A stretch of 11,923 nt of DNA, taken from NCBI GenBank assembly GCA_019314425.1, contig JAFCZI010000035.1, forward strand, positions 1 to 11,923, given 5' to 3'. The translations under genes were made by a program, and so were the position numbers. The DNA is from Deltaproteobacteria bacterium (lineage in GTDB: Bacteria > Desulfobacterota > DSM-4660 > Desulfatiglandales > Desulfatiglandaceae). A model generated the notes under the pieces. That model made no database searches. It saw only the letters and a list, made by a program, of their open reading frames with translations, and had not been told where the DNA came from. Of the stretch, positions 1 through 8,065 are shown piece after piece. Numbering within the stretch: the stretch's first letter is position 1; every line of letters begins with the position of its first letter.

Positions 1-98
1 ATAGTGAGCTATGTGCCTGTTATCACAACGTAGAAAACGGGCAAAAGGGCAAGCAGGATGGGTAGATTATTTTTTGGAAGTTCCCTTAGGAGGAGACA

Positions 99-791
99 AT
101 GGCACGGTTAGCGCCAAACACGGAAGTTTATGAAAATAGGTTGACCGAATTCGCCCGTCTTCGTGCGATAGAAGACTGGGAACAGCATTCTGGATCGTTG
201 GCCTCTCAAGGGGGGCGCTACGCTTACGGTATCGGTCCCTTTGAAAAACTGACCCCAGAATTTGAGACGGCGGATGATGATTTTATCCGGACGAACACAT
301 CGGATACATCGCCAGACACGGATCGCGCTTATGATAACTCCTCTTCCCTAAACAATCAAACTTCAGCAAAAACTGAATCCAGTCCTTCACTTATTGAGGA
401 ATTCCCGCACTATTTCAGAAAAAAAACCGTTGAGGGTGAATTGCGGGGATATCTTCGCCTTGAAGAAGGCTGGGGAGGTATAAACAGTGTCGCTGTGCCC
501 GAGCTTGCTGTCGAAAACGCCGTCTCGTTCCTTGACCGTTTCCCCGATGACCTCAAGCAACCCACCCCAATGGTTGCGACAGACGGCGAGGTGGGCCTCT
601 ATTGGCGATATCAAAGTGGATATGTTGAATTGGAATTTTCAGGTGATGGCGTTATGTTTGGCTATGGCTGTGATCTCAATGGCAACGAGACATTCATCGA
701 TGACGTATCGTTAGATTCATCCGAAGAGATAGAAAAGGCCCTATCCACTGTATCCAAAATAGTGTCTAAGTTTCCCATAGACGATGACTAA
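99..791 (+). CDS. Hypothetical soluble protein, first of an overlapping pair
   Basis: A 230-residue protein that I cannot assign to a named family. The start is well supported by a purine-rich ribosome site, taggagga, at 87-94, five bases before the ATG. Residues 1 to about 50 form a charged N-terminal segment. Residues about 60-97 are rich in Ser, Thr, Asp and Asn and look like a disordered linker. From about residue 105 there is a compact domain with LRLEEGWGG, then a helix-like stretch (AVENAVSFLDRFP), a TDGEVGLYW strand and a YVELEFSGDG strand. This layout recalls a widespread uncharacterised domain with a 'WDG' motif followed by beta strands, but that is recalled resemblance, not a search. 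No signal peptide or membrane segment is visible. Its stop overlaps the next start by 8 bases, so the two products are probably made together. Function unknown. Confidence 0.8.
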   Translation: MARLAPNTEVYENRLTEFARLRAIEDWEQHSGSLASQGGRYAYGIGPFEKLTPEFETADDDFIRTNTSDTSPDTDRAYDNSSSLNNQTSAKTESSPSLIEEFPHYFRKKTVEGELRGYLRLEEGWGGINSVAVPELAVENAVSFLDRFPDDLKQPTPMVATDGEVGLYWRYQSGYVELEFSGDGVMFGYGCDLNGNETFIDDVSLDSSEEIEKALSTVSKIVSKFPIDDD

Positions 792-1284
792 GTCTGTTGA
801 TGATGAACAGGTATCTCAAAGCGAGTTTTCATGCGGTCCCGTAGAAGACCGTGAGGATGTTATTCGGATTATTGTCTATCCTCATCATGTGGAAAAAGGT
901 GAGACCGTTCTCCAGGCAGCCGCCTTTCAGCGTACCGAGTTGATAAACAGGGGCGCTTCCATTGAACGTAAGGCGCTTACCAATCCCAAAAAGCTCACCC
1001 ACAGTTCCCACAAACTTCTCACAAAGGAAGACCGATCCATAGCCGGATACGCACTGGTAGAGTGTTCATCTATTAGGGCTATCATTGATGAAATGGGAGA
1101 CCGGATTTTCTGCGTATTGGATACGGCCCTGGAATGCAATCCCGCCCACTGTGATATTTTTTTCGCCAAGAAACTTCCGAAGCCAAAGCAGATCAAATAC
1201 AGAAAAGACATGATAGACGCCTTCAATAAAAGGCTGATTTCCCATGGTTCATTATACGCAGTAGAAGAGATATTTGCGCCATAA
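784..1284 (+). CDS. Hypothetical protein, second of an overlapping pair
   Basis: A 166-residue protein of unrecognised family. Its ATG lies inside the last codons of the upstream gene (8-base overlap, different frame), which suggests translational coupling. The first 25 or so residues are acidic and polar. A central region carries YPHHVEKGE and QAAAFQRTELINRGASIERK, and a later segment VLDTALECNPAHCDIFFAKK has a Cys-Asn-Pro-Ala-His-Cys cluster that could bind a metal or be catalytic; this is a guess from residue type only. The C-terminal third is basic and helical. There is no membrane segment or signal peptide. It is followed by 124 noncoding bases before the methylase gene, so it may or may not belong to the same transcription unit. 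An accessory role in the adjacent methylase-helicase system is possible but unproven. Confidence 0.75.
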   Translation: MTKSVDDEQVSQSEFSCGPVEDREDVIRIIVYPHHVEKGETVLQAAAFQRTELINRGASIERKALTNPKKLTHSSHKLLTKEDRSIAGYALVECSSIRAIIDEMGDRIFCVLDTALECNPAHCDIFFAKKLPKPKQIKYRKDMIDAFNKRLISHGSLYAVEEIFAP

Positions 1285-1344
1285 ACCATTATCCTGACGA
1301 GATGACGGTCCTTTTACATCTGGACACCCCTTGTAGACCATTTT

Positions 1345-1376
1345 GTTGGGTTTCGCTCCGCTCTACCCAACCTACG
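1345..1376 (+). repeat. REP-like intergenic palindrome
   Basis: The arms gttgggt (1345-1351) and acccaac (1365-1371) are perfectly complementary around a 13-base loop, followed by ctacg. The reverse complement begins cgtaggttgggt, a core I recognise from dispersed intergenic palindromes common in many proteobacterial genomes. It sits alone between the hypothetical pair and the methylase gene and could also act as an mRNA 3' end structure. There is no T-run after it, so it is not a clear intrinsic terminator. Confidence 0.6.
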
Positions 1377-1408
1377 ATTATCTCTTGTTTGATTTTAGAG
1401 GTGAATAA

Positions 1409-4327
1409 ATGAACGATCGTGTTTTTATAGAAGAGCAGTTCCCGGTCTCCAAGATTTCAAAGGAGAGTTATAAGGAGCGGAAGGCCGGGGCCAGCCAGAC
1501 CCTGACCAGCCTTGGAAAATGGTGGGGCCGAAAGCCCCTGGTGCTGGTGCGGGCTGCTATTATCGGGATGTTGATGCCGGTGTCTGATGACCCGAAAAAA
1601 GATCGGGACATTTTCCTCAAAATCATGACAATGGATGATGAGGGCCTGTGGCACAGGAAATCAAAATCCATTCCGGCTAAGGCGTTGCAGGGGCATTTGA
1701 GTAAAGATGAGTGGGATAAGCTGACGATTGATGAAGCTGGAGAACCCGGGCGCTCCTGGTCAAAAGGCCTGAGCCCTGCTGAAAAAGAGGCTGTTGTTCG
1801 TAAAGTCTTTGGCCGCATGTCCTACGATGAAAAGCTCACCTATTGCGACCGTCCCGAACAGATTGAGGGACCGGATAAAAAGGCGTGGCAGGCAATCAAC
1901 GAACATCTTGGCACAGATGCCGCCAGTCTTCAGGAGATTGTGACTGAACTGGGAAAACGCCGTTTCGGTCATGTGCCCAGGGTGGGGGATGCCTTCTGCG
2001 GAGGCGGTTCCATCCCCTTTGAGGCGGCGCGGCTGGGCTGCGAGGCCTATGGCTCTGACCTTAATCCCGTGGCCGCCCTGCTCACCTGGGCCGCCATTCA
2101 TCTCATCGGTGGGGGTGAGGCGGTTCAAAAACAGGTGCAGGAGGCCCAGAAAACCGCTTTTGAGGCGGCTGACAAACAGATAAGCGAATGGGAAATTGAG
2201 CATAATGACAAAGGCTGGCGGGCCGATGCCTATCTCTACTGCGTGGCGGCCAAATGCCCGGCTTCCGGTTTGATGCTGCCCCTCGCGCCTTCCTGGATCA
2301 TCAGCGAAAAGTATAAGGTCTGCGCAGTATTGAAACGAAACGATGCCCGGCAGGGATATAATATCGAGATTGTCACAGGGGCCGATGAAGCGACCTTTGC
2401 CGAAGCGAAAAAGGGGACGGTCCAAAACGGGCGTATGGTCTGTCCGGAAACCGGTGAGACCTTTTCCATAGCGTCCATTCGCGGTGATCGGAGAGTGGAT
2501 GGGGCAACGATTTATGGGTTGCGGCTCTGGGAAAATGATGATCTGGTCCCCCGGCCGGATGATGTCTTTCAGGAGCGGCTTTACTGTGTCCGGTGGGTGG
2601 AAACCTATTGGGAAGAAAATCGCCAGGGGAAGCGGGTGGAAAAGGCCCGTCGTCATTACAGCACAGTGAAGGATGATGACCTGCGCCGGGAAGACAGGGT
2701 GCTGGCATTGTTGAAGGAACGGTTTGCGGAATGGCAGGAGAAGGGGTTTATTCCGAGCAGAGCAATTGAACGGGGTGGCGAAAAGACAGAGGAGCCAATC
2801 CGAACACGCGGCTGGACCCATTGGCATCATTTGTTTAATCCGCGGCAGTTGTTGGTGCATGGCACACTTGCCAATAGCTCTAATTTGGATTTTGTTTTTC
2901 CCTTACTCGATATCGGTAAACTTGCAAATTCAGATTCTCGGATGACGATTTGGTATTCAGCTGCAGGAAAAGAGAGTATTTCCCAAACATTTTCCAATCA
3001 AGCGCTTAACCCACTTCTTAACTATGCGACAAGAAGCCTTTCATATTCCCTACCAATCTGGACAGAATCAACACGCAGATTTGTTGAAAAATACATTTTC
3101 CCAAGAATAACCGAAATAGTCCCTGGTGATGCTCGTCATGTAATGGGAGATTTTGATTTCTGGCTCACCGACCCACCATACGCAGATGCCATCAACTACC
3201 ACGAACTAACGGGTTTTTTTCTAGTCTGGTATGAAAAACATCTGCTTAAAGCCTTCCCAGACTGGTACACCGATACCAAAAAGGCTCTGGCCATCAGAGG
3301 CTCCGGTGAGGATTTCAAGCGTGCCATGGTTGACTCCTATGCCAACCTAACCAAACACATGCCTGACAACGGCCTTCAACTCGTCATGTTCACCCACCAG
3401 GACGCCTCGGTCTGGGCGGATCTGGCCATGATCCTTTGGGCTGCGGGGCTAAAGGTCACCGCTGCGTGGACCATTGGAACAGAAACATCATCCGGTTTAA
3501 AAAAAGGCAACTACGTCCAAGGAACCGTCCTCCTCATCCTCCGAAAACGCACCACCAACGAAACCGCCTTTCTCGATGAACTCTACCCGGAAATCGAGGA
3601 TGAAGTCCGCAGTCAACTTGACCAGATGCTGGCCCTGGACGACAAAGAAGACCCCAATTTTGGAGATACTGACTACCAGTTGGCCGCCTATGCTGCGGCC
3701 CTCCGGGTGCTCACCAGTTACAGTGAAATCGAAGGACACGACATCCGTCACGAGCTCTTCCGGCAAAAGGAGGCCCATGAAACATCCGCCTTTGAGCAGG
3801 TCATCAACCGGGCCGTGGAAATCGCATCCGACCACCTGGTCCCCAAGGGGCTTGAGACCCGCTACTGGAAAGTTCTGTCCGCCCCGGAACGGCTTTATCT
3901 GAAAGGCCTTGAACTGGAAAAAAACATGGAAGGGCGATCCGGAGCCTATCAGGAGTTAGCCAAAGGATTTGGGGTGAGGGATTACACCGGGCTCTACTAC
4001 CAGGCCAAGGCCAATGCGGTCCGCTTTAAGACCGGTTCCGAGTTCAAGAAAACAGGTTTGGGAAACGGCGAGTTTGGCGCCACCCCCCTGCGCAATATCC
4101 TCTTTGCCATCCATGAGGTTGTGCGCACCGATAACGCCAGGCAGGGGTTGAACTGGCTGAGAGAGGAAGTCCCCACCTACTGGCAGCAGCGCAAACAAAT
4201 GGTTGCCGTGCTCAAATACCTTGCCGCCCTGGCCCACATCTCCCACATGCCGCATTGGGAAAAAGATGCCGACGCTGCTCAGCGGTTATCCGGAGCAGTA
4301 GAAAACGATCATGCTGGAACTCTATAA
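1409..4327 (+). CDS. DUF1156 adenine-specific DNA methyltransferase
   Basis: A 972-residue predicted DNA amino-methyltransferase, expected to methylate adenine with S-adenosylmethionine. The N-terminus has the DUF1156 hallmark, a Lys/Ser-rich lead followed by KWWGRKPL (about residues 38-45). The SAM-binding motif I is DAFCGGGS at 194-201, followed by GSDLNPVA, where the acidic residue should contact SAM. The catalytic motif IV is DPPY at 588-591. A middle section with C278, C283, C305 and C345 resembles the zinc-ribbon region of the family but keeps only part of the usual cysteine pairs. The C-terminal part (about 700-960) is helical and conserved in character but unassigned. The ATG follows agaggtg at 1397-1403. 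The helicase gene starts 12 bases after the stop, so the two form an operon. Residues about 491-571 are encoded by unusually AT-rich DNA. A defence or restriction-linked role is inferred from the helicase neighbour. Confidence 0.9.
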   Translation: MNDRVFIEEQFPVSKISKESYKERKAGASQTLTSLGKWWGRKPLVLVRAAIIGMLMPVSDDPKKDRDIFLKIMTMDDEGLWHRKSKSIPAKALQGHLSKDEWDKLTIDEAGEPGRSWSKGLSPAEKEAVVRKVFGRMSYDEKLTYCDRPEQIEGPDKKAWQAINEHLGTDAASLQEIVTELGKRRFGHVPRVGDAFCGGGSIPFEAARLGCEAYGSDLNPVAALLTWAAIHLIGGGEAVQKQVQEAQKTAFEAADKQISEWEIEHNDKGWRADAYLYCVAAKCPASGLMLPLAPSWIISEKYKVCAVLKRNDARQGYNIEIVTGADEATFAEAKKGTVQNGRMVCPETGETFSIASIRGDRRVDGATIYGLRLWENDDLVPRPDDVFQERLYCVRWVETYWEENRQGKRVEKARRHYSTVKDDDLRREDRVLALLKERFAEWQEKGFIPSRAIERGGEKTEEPIRTRGWTHWHHLFNPRQLLVHGTLANSSNLDFVFPLLDIGKLANSDSRMTIWYSAAGKESISQTFSNQALNPLLNYATRSLSYSLPIWTESTRRFVEKYIFPRITEIVPGDARHVMGDFDFWLTDPPYADAINYHELTGFFLVWYEKHLLKAFPDWYTDTKKALAIRGSGEDFKRAMVDSYANLTKHMPDNGLQLVMFTHQDASVWADLAMILWAAGLKVTAAWTIGTETSSGLKKGNYVQGTVLLILRKRTTNETAFLDELYPEIEDEVRSQLDQMLALDDKEDPNFGDTDYQLAAYAAALRVLTSYSEIEGHDIRHELFRQKEAHETSAFEQVINRAVEIASDHLVPKGLETRYWKVLSAPERLYLKGLELEKNMEGRSGAYQELAKGFGVRDYTGLYYQAKANAVRFKTGSEFKKTGLGNGEFGATPLRNILFAIHEVVRTDNARQGLNWLREEVPTYWQQRKQMVAVLKYLAALAHISHMPHWEKDADAAQRLSGAVENDHAGTL

Positions 4328-4339
4328 TCGGATAATGGA

Positions 4340-7054
4340 ATGATCAGAAGATTTTCCTCCAGACGGCAGAAACTAGATGCTTCCTTCATCAATGAACGGC
4401 TGAAAGACGCCGTATCTTATGACCGGATTGCCGGGTACTTTCGGTCATCCCTTCTTGAGGTAGCCGGTGAACAATTGGCCGGCTTGGATGGAAAGATCCG
4501 GGTTGTCTGTAATTCCGATATCGAAGAAGGTGATGCGCTGACGGCAAAGGCGGCCCAGCAGGCTTTACGCAAGTCATGGTGCGCCGGAGAGCCTGAAAAA
4601 CTCCCGGAAAAGGCAAAAGACCGTTTTGGACGTCTCTACGATCTGCTGGCATCCGGGAAAATGGCGGTCAAGGTATTGCCGGACCCGGCATTTGGGCTCG
4701 TTCACGGCAAGGCCGGGATTATTCGATACAAGGATGGTCAAAAAACATGCTTCATGGGCAGCGCCAATGAAAGCCTTGCAGCATGGAAGCTCAATTATGA
4801 ACTGGTGTGGGAAGATAATTCCGATGAGGCCATTCAATGGGTTCAGGAAGAGTTTGACGCGCTGTGGTTTCACCCGACGGCCATCCCTCTGAGTGATTTC
4901 GTTGTCGCTGATATTAAAAGGCTGGCAAACCGCCGGGAAGTTTCCATAACAGACTGGAAGGACAACCCTGAAAGTGATCCGGCTTCAGGGGTTGTTGAAA
5001 CACCGGTATATCGCAAAGAGTACGGCCTGTGGACGCATCAGAAATATTTTGTCAAACTGGCCTATGATGCCCATTTACAGGGGGGCGCCCGTTTTGTTCT
5101 GGCTGACCAGGTGGGATTGGGCAAAACTATTCAGCTCGCCTTGAGCGCCATGCTGATGGCGCTTCATGGAGAAAAACCGTGCCTGATCATCGTTCCGAAA
5201 CAACTCACCTCACAATGGCAAGGCGAACTCCGGGATCTTCTGGCGATGCCCTCAGCCGTCTGGACAGGGAAGGAATGGATTGATGAGCAGGGGATTATCC
5301 ATCCGGCACACGGACCGGAATCAATCAAGAAATGCCCCCGGAGAGTGGGGATTGTCTCTCAGGGTCTAATCACCTCAAGATCTGAAATTGCCGAACACCT
5401 CAAATCAATGACATTTGAATGCGTCATCGTCGATGAATCGCACAGGGCACGACGGCGCAAAGTCAGTAATCAGAGCATCTATGAAAACGCTGATCCCAAC
5501 AATTTAATGCGGTTTCTCTGGGAGATCAGCTCCCGAACCAAAAGTCTTCTGTTGGCAACCGCAACCCCGGTTCAGCTTCATCCCATCGAGGCCTGGGACC
5601 TTCTGCGTATACTGGCGATAGGCAATGGTAAGGTCTTAGGGACAGAATGGAGCGAATGGAATAAACCGGATAGAGCCATCCCGGTCGTTATGGGCGAGCA
5701 GGAAATTCCAAGCGAACTGGGTGGCGCCTGGCGGTGGATCAGAAACCCATTGCCCCCGGCATCTGAAGGCCTTACTTTCAGAAACCTGCGGAAAACACTT
5801 GGGCTAAAAGACGATGATTGTATTTCCAGCGGCGACAGCCTGGAAAAGCTACGCCCTGCCGAAATCACTCGGCTCAGGAGCGTTATCCCCGGGTTCGGAA
5901 GGGAACACAATCCCTTCCTTCGGCATATTGTCAGAAGAACCCGTAACTACCTTGAACAGACAATTGATCCCGCAACTGGGGAACCATACCTCAAACCGGT
6001 CAAAGTGACACTCTTCGGCGAAGGCCCGGAAGACGCCATCCCTCTACCTCTCTATCTCAATGATGCCTACCAGGCGGCGGAGTCGTTTTGCAGCTTGTTG
6101 AGCCAGAGAGCTAAGGGAGCAGGATTCTTGAAAACCCTGCTGTTAAGAAGGATCGGGAGCACCATATATGCGGGACGACAGACAACCGAAAAGATGCTGT
6201 CCGAGTGGGGGAACGAAAGCCGGATTGTGAATGCCGCCCTCTTTGAAGAAGATGATGACGTCCCGGTTGATTATGGGACCCCCGGCAGCAGCATGAAGGA
6301 CCTTACCGCTGTGGAAAGGGATGAACTTAACCGCTGCCTCAAGGCCCTTGAAGCCAATCAGGACCGTGATCCAAAATATCAAAAGGTGTTGGACTATTTG
6401 ATTTCCAAAGGCTGGCTGAACTTGGGCTGTATCGTTTTTTCCCAGTATTTTGATTCCATCTGGTGGTTGGCCCAACAGCTTTCCAACGAACTTAAAGATG
6501 AAGCCATCAGCGTCTATGCCGGCGGCGCAAACTCAGGGATAATGCTGAATGGAGAATTCAAGAAAACGTCACGTGATGAAATAAAACAAAAAATAGGCCG
6601 GGGCGAGCTCCGCTTACTTCTTGGGACGGACGCAGCGAGCGAAGGATTGAATTTACAGCGCCTCGGGACCCTCATTAACCTTGACCTCCCTTGGAATCCA
6701 ACACGGTTGGAACAGCGGAAGGGACGTATTCAACGGATCGGCCAGATGCGCGACGAAATATATGTTTGTAACATGCGTTATCAGGGGTCTGTTGAAGACC
6801 GTGTCCATGATTTGCTGTCCAGCCGTATGGAAGACATCTTCGGGTTGTTTGGGCAGATCCCGGATGTTTTGGAAGATGTCTGGATCGACGTTGCGAACGG
6901 TGAGATCAAAGAAGCAAAAAAACTCATAGCGTCCGTCCACCCCAAACACCCGTTTGATGAAAAATACAACCGGGTTGCGGAGTTTGACTGGGATACCTGC
7001 GCCATTGTGTTGAATGCGGAGGAAACAAAGAGCATACTGCTTGAGAAATGGTAA
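4340..7054 (+). CDS. SNF2-type helicase with N-terminal PLD-like domain
   Basis: A 904-residue protein with two parts. Residues about 1-170 look like a single phospholipase-D-type nuclease half-site: H122-G-K124, then GSANES at 140-145. Residues from about 230 are a superfamily 2 helicase of the SNF2/HepA group: Walker A in DQVGLGKT (K262), motif Ia-like LIIVPKQLTSQW, DESH at 365-368, TAT at 407-409, a long insertion (about 420-660), then GTDAASEGLN (762-771) and the arginine-finger motif GRIQRIGQ (795-802). All core ATPase motifs are present, so an active double-stranded DNA translocase is likely. The PLD domain may cut DNA, but one HxK site normally needs a dimer. There is no strong ribosome site before the ATG, only gga directly adjacent, so translation probably depends on the methylase gene 12 bases upstream. 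Fits anti-phage clusters of PLD-helicase with DUF1156 methylase. Confidence 0.9.
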   Translation: MIRRFSSRRQKLDASFINERLKDAVSYDRIAGYFRSSLLEVAGEQLAGLDGKIRVVCNSDIEEGDALTAKAAQQALRKSWCAGEPEKLPEKAKDRFGRLYDLLASGKMAVKVLPDPAFGLVHGKAGIIRYKDGQKTCFMGSANESLAAWKLNYELVWEDNSDEAIQWVQEEFDALWFHPTAIPLSDFVVADIKRLANRREVSITDWKDNPESDPASGVVETPVYRKEYGLWTHQKYFVKLAYDAHLQGGARFVLADQVGLGKTIQLALSAMLMALHGEKPCLIIVPKQLTSQWQGELRDLLAMPSAVWTGKEWIDEQGIIHPAHGPESIKKCPRRVGIVSQGLITSRSEIAEHLKSMTFECVIVDESHRARRRKVSNQSIYENADPNNLMRFLWEISSRTKSLLLATATPVQLHPIEAWDLLRILAIGNGKVLGTEWSEWNKPDRAIPVVMGEQEIPSELGGAWRWIRNPLPPASEGLTFRNLRKTLGLKDDDCISSGDSLEKLRPAEITRLRSVIPGFGREHNPFLRHIVRRTRNYLEQTIDPATGEPYLKPVKVTLFGEGPEDAIPLPLYLNDAYQAAESFCSLLSQRAKGAGFLKTLLLRRIGSTIYAGRQTTEKMLSEWGNESRIVNAALFEEDDDVPVDYGTPGSSMKDLTAVERDELNRCLKALEANQDRDPKYQKVLDYLISKGWLNLGCIVFSQYFDSIWWLAQQLSNELKDEAISVYAGGANSGIMLNGEFKKTSRDEIKQKIGRGELRLLLGTDAASEGLNLQRLGTLINLDLPWNPTRLEQRKGRIQRIGQMRDEIYVCNMRYQGSVEDRVHDLLSSRMEDIFGLFGQIPDVLEDVWIDVANGEIKEAKKLIASVHPKHPFDEKYNRVAEFDWDTCAIVLNAEETKSILLEKW

Positions 7055-7272
7055 AAAGAGATGGGTGAGTTTCGAAAGCCCAGGTAAACCTATTCGATCA
7101 CACCCCCCCCTGAGAGCCAAGTAAAATGAGGGGCCGTTATTATTCAAATATCTCCGATTTCCAGTGGGTAATCCTTAGGTTGTGTGGTATGGAGATACAA
7201 AGACAATTGCAACTGGCCCCCCTTGCTTGATGCCACGGTGGTCTACCGTTCTTTTGTTATCAAATCGATCAT

Positions 7273-7278
7273 AAGGAG
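7273..7278 (+). promoter_or_regulatory. Ribosome binding site deciding a TTG start
   Basis: The sequence aaggag lies six bases before TTG at 7285-7287. No in-frame ATG gives the complete conserved N-terminus of the downstream family, so this site supports the TTG. Confidence 0.7.
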
Positions 7279-7284
7279 CTTCAT

Positions 7285-7752
7285 TTGCTGCACATATTTA
7301 TCGATGCCGATGCGTGCCCGGTAAAGCCGGAAGTGTACCGCGTCGCAAGCCGATTTGGCCTTGATGTCACATTGGTGGCCAACGCCCGGATGCGAATTCC
7401 GAATGAACCTTGGATTGCGCTCGAAGTTGTAGCGAACGGATTGGACGCGGCGGATGATTGGATTGTGGAACATGTGCAACCTCACGACATCGTGGTCACC
7501 GCCGACATTCCCCTTGCTAGCCGCTGCCTGAAAAAAGACGCACGCGTAATCGGCACAACCGGGAAGCCGTTCACAGAAGACAACATCGGTCAGTCAGTCG
7601 CGATCCGGGACCTGTTGTCAGAACTTCGGGAAGTAGGAGAAGTGACCGGTGGGCCTCCGCCCTTAAAGAAGCGCGACCGATCACGTTTTCTTCAACAGCT
7701 CGACGAAGTCATTCAGTCAATCCGTCGTCAGAACCCCTCCAATTCCGTCTAA
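7285..7752 (+). CDS. UPF0178 family protein (YaiI/YqxD, DUF188)
   Basis: A 155-residue member of the YaiI/YqxD family, close to the usual length (about 150). The family is uncharacterised but has a PIN-like nuclease fold with conserved acidic residues. Those visible here are D7 and D9 in IDADACPVK at the extreme N-terminus, D57/D58, and D74 in TADIPLA. The family-typical GKPFTEDNIGQSVAIRDLL and TGGPPPL segments are also present. The start is TTG, chosen because the IDADACPVK motif must sit within the first ten residues and because aaggag lies at the right distance. The gene is isolated: 230 bases separate it from the helicase and 313 from the next gene, so it is probably transcribed alone and unrelated to either neighbour. 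A metal-dependent RNase activity is possible from the fold but not shown. Confidence 0.93.
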   Translation: MLHIFIDADACPVKPEVYRVASRFGLDVTLVANARMRIPNEPWIALEVVANGLDAADDWIVEHVQPHDIVVTADIPLASRCLKKDARVIGTTGKPFTEDNIGQSVAIRDLLSELREVGEVTGGPPPLKKRDRSRFLQQLDEVIQSIRRQNPSNSV

Positions 7753-7929
7753 AAACCCGCGCTCATCGATGGGTAATTTTGTAACATTTGGGGCATTCTT
7801 ACCCAAAGCTATCATTGTCTTTCTTTATCAATCACTTGTGGCAAAGCATTCCCATTTTATGCGACAGAATGTCCCAAACTCACCCCCATCGACCCGAATC
7901 CTCACATCCATAGCAACCTATTGATTTCT

Positions 7930-7966
7930 AAAACAAACACGAAACGCATCCAAAACAGGCACGAAA
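7930..7966 (+). repeat. Imperfect direct repeat, 22-base period
   Basis: Two 15-base copies, aaaacaaacacgaaa (7930-7944) and aaaacaggcacgaaa (7952-7966), match at 13 of 15 positions. They start 22 bases apart, about two helical turns, which would place a bound protein dimer on one DNA face. They lie about 100-135 bases before the start of the receiver-like gene. A regulator-binding role is inference. Confidence 0.4.
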
Positions 7967-8005
7967 TTTGCTGTACCAGGAGATTCAAAAGCGGAATTGC
8001 TTTCG

Positions 8006-8026
8006 GGAATCCTGATATGGGGTTCC
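8006..8026 (+). promoter_or_regulatory. Small leader hairpin before the receiver-like gene
   Basis: The arms ggaatcc (8006-8012) and gggttcc (8020-8026) form seven pairs including one G-T, around a 7-base loop, ending 39 bases before the ATG. It would lie in the 5' untranslated region of the operon. No T-run follows, so it is not a terminator. It could affect mRNA stability or be chance. Confidence 0.3.
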
Positions 8027-8065
8027 GTAAGCCGCATCCAACGGGAACACAACCGACACAGGGAT

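Larger units (their letters stand above)
7753..8065 (+). other. Noncoding gap upstream of the MetF/HdrA operon
   Basis: About 310 bases without a convincing gene. It holds an imperfect direct repeat (7930-7944 and 7952-7966), a 7-bp hairpin (8006-8026) and AT-rich stretches suited to a promoter. I could not fix a -35/-10 pair with confidence. The promoter of the downstream operon is expected here because the three genes after it are closely spaced. Confidence 0.6.

Noticed and set aside
1760..2860. 366-residue open frame on the minus strand
   Set aside because: It lies wholly inside the methylase gene, shows no family motifs, and is rich in His, Pro and Arg as expected for an antisense shadow.
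7103..7110. Run of eight C as a phase-variation tract
   Set aside because: It is in noncoding DNA between genes with no promoter elements placed around it.
7107..7133. Terminator hairpin after the helicase gene (cccct/agggg)
   Set aside because: Only five pairs with a 17-base loop and no T-run; too weak to call.
7755..7785. Intrinsic terminator after the YaiI gene (accc/gggt then aatttt)
   Set aside because: Four or five pairs with a large loop; the short T-run is suggestive, but the stem is too weak to list.
7997..8065. TTG start extending the receiver-like protein by 23 residues
   Set aside because: The extension is not part of the receiver fold, lacks a ribosome site, and includes the leader hairpin; ATG 8066 begins just before beta strand 1.
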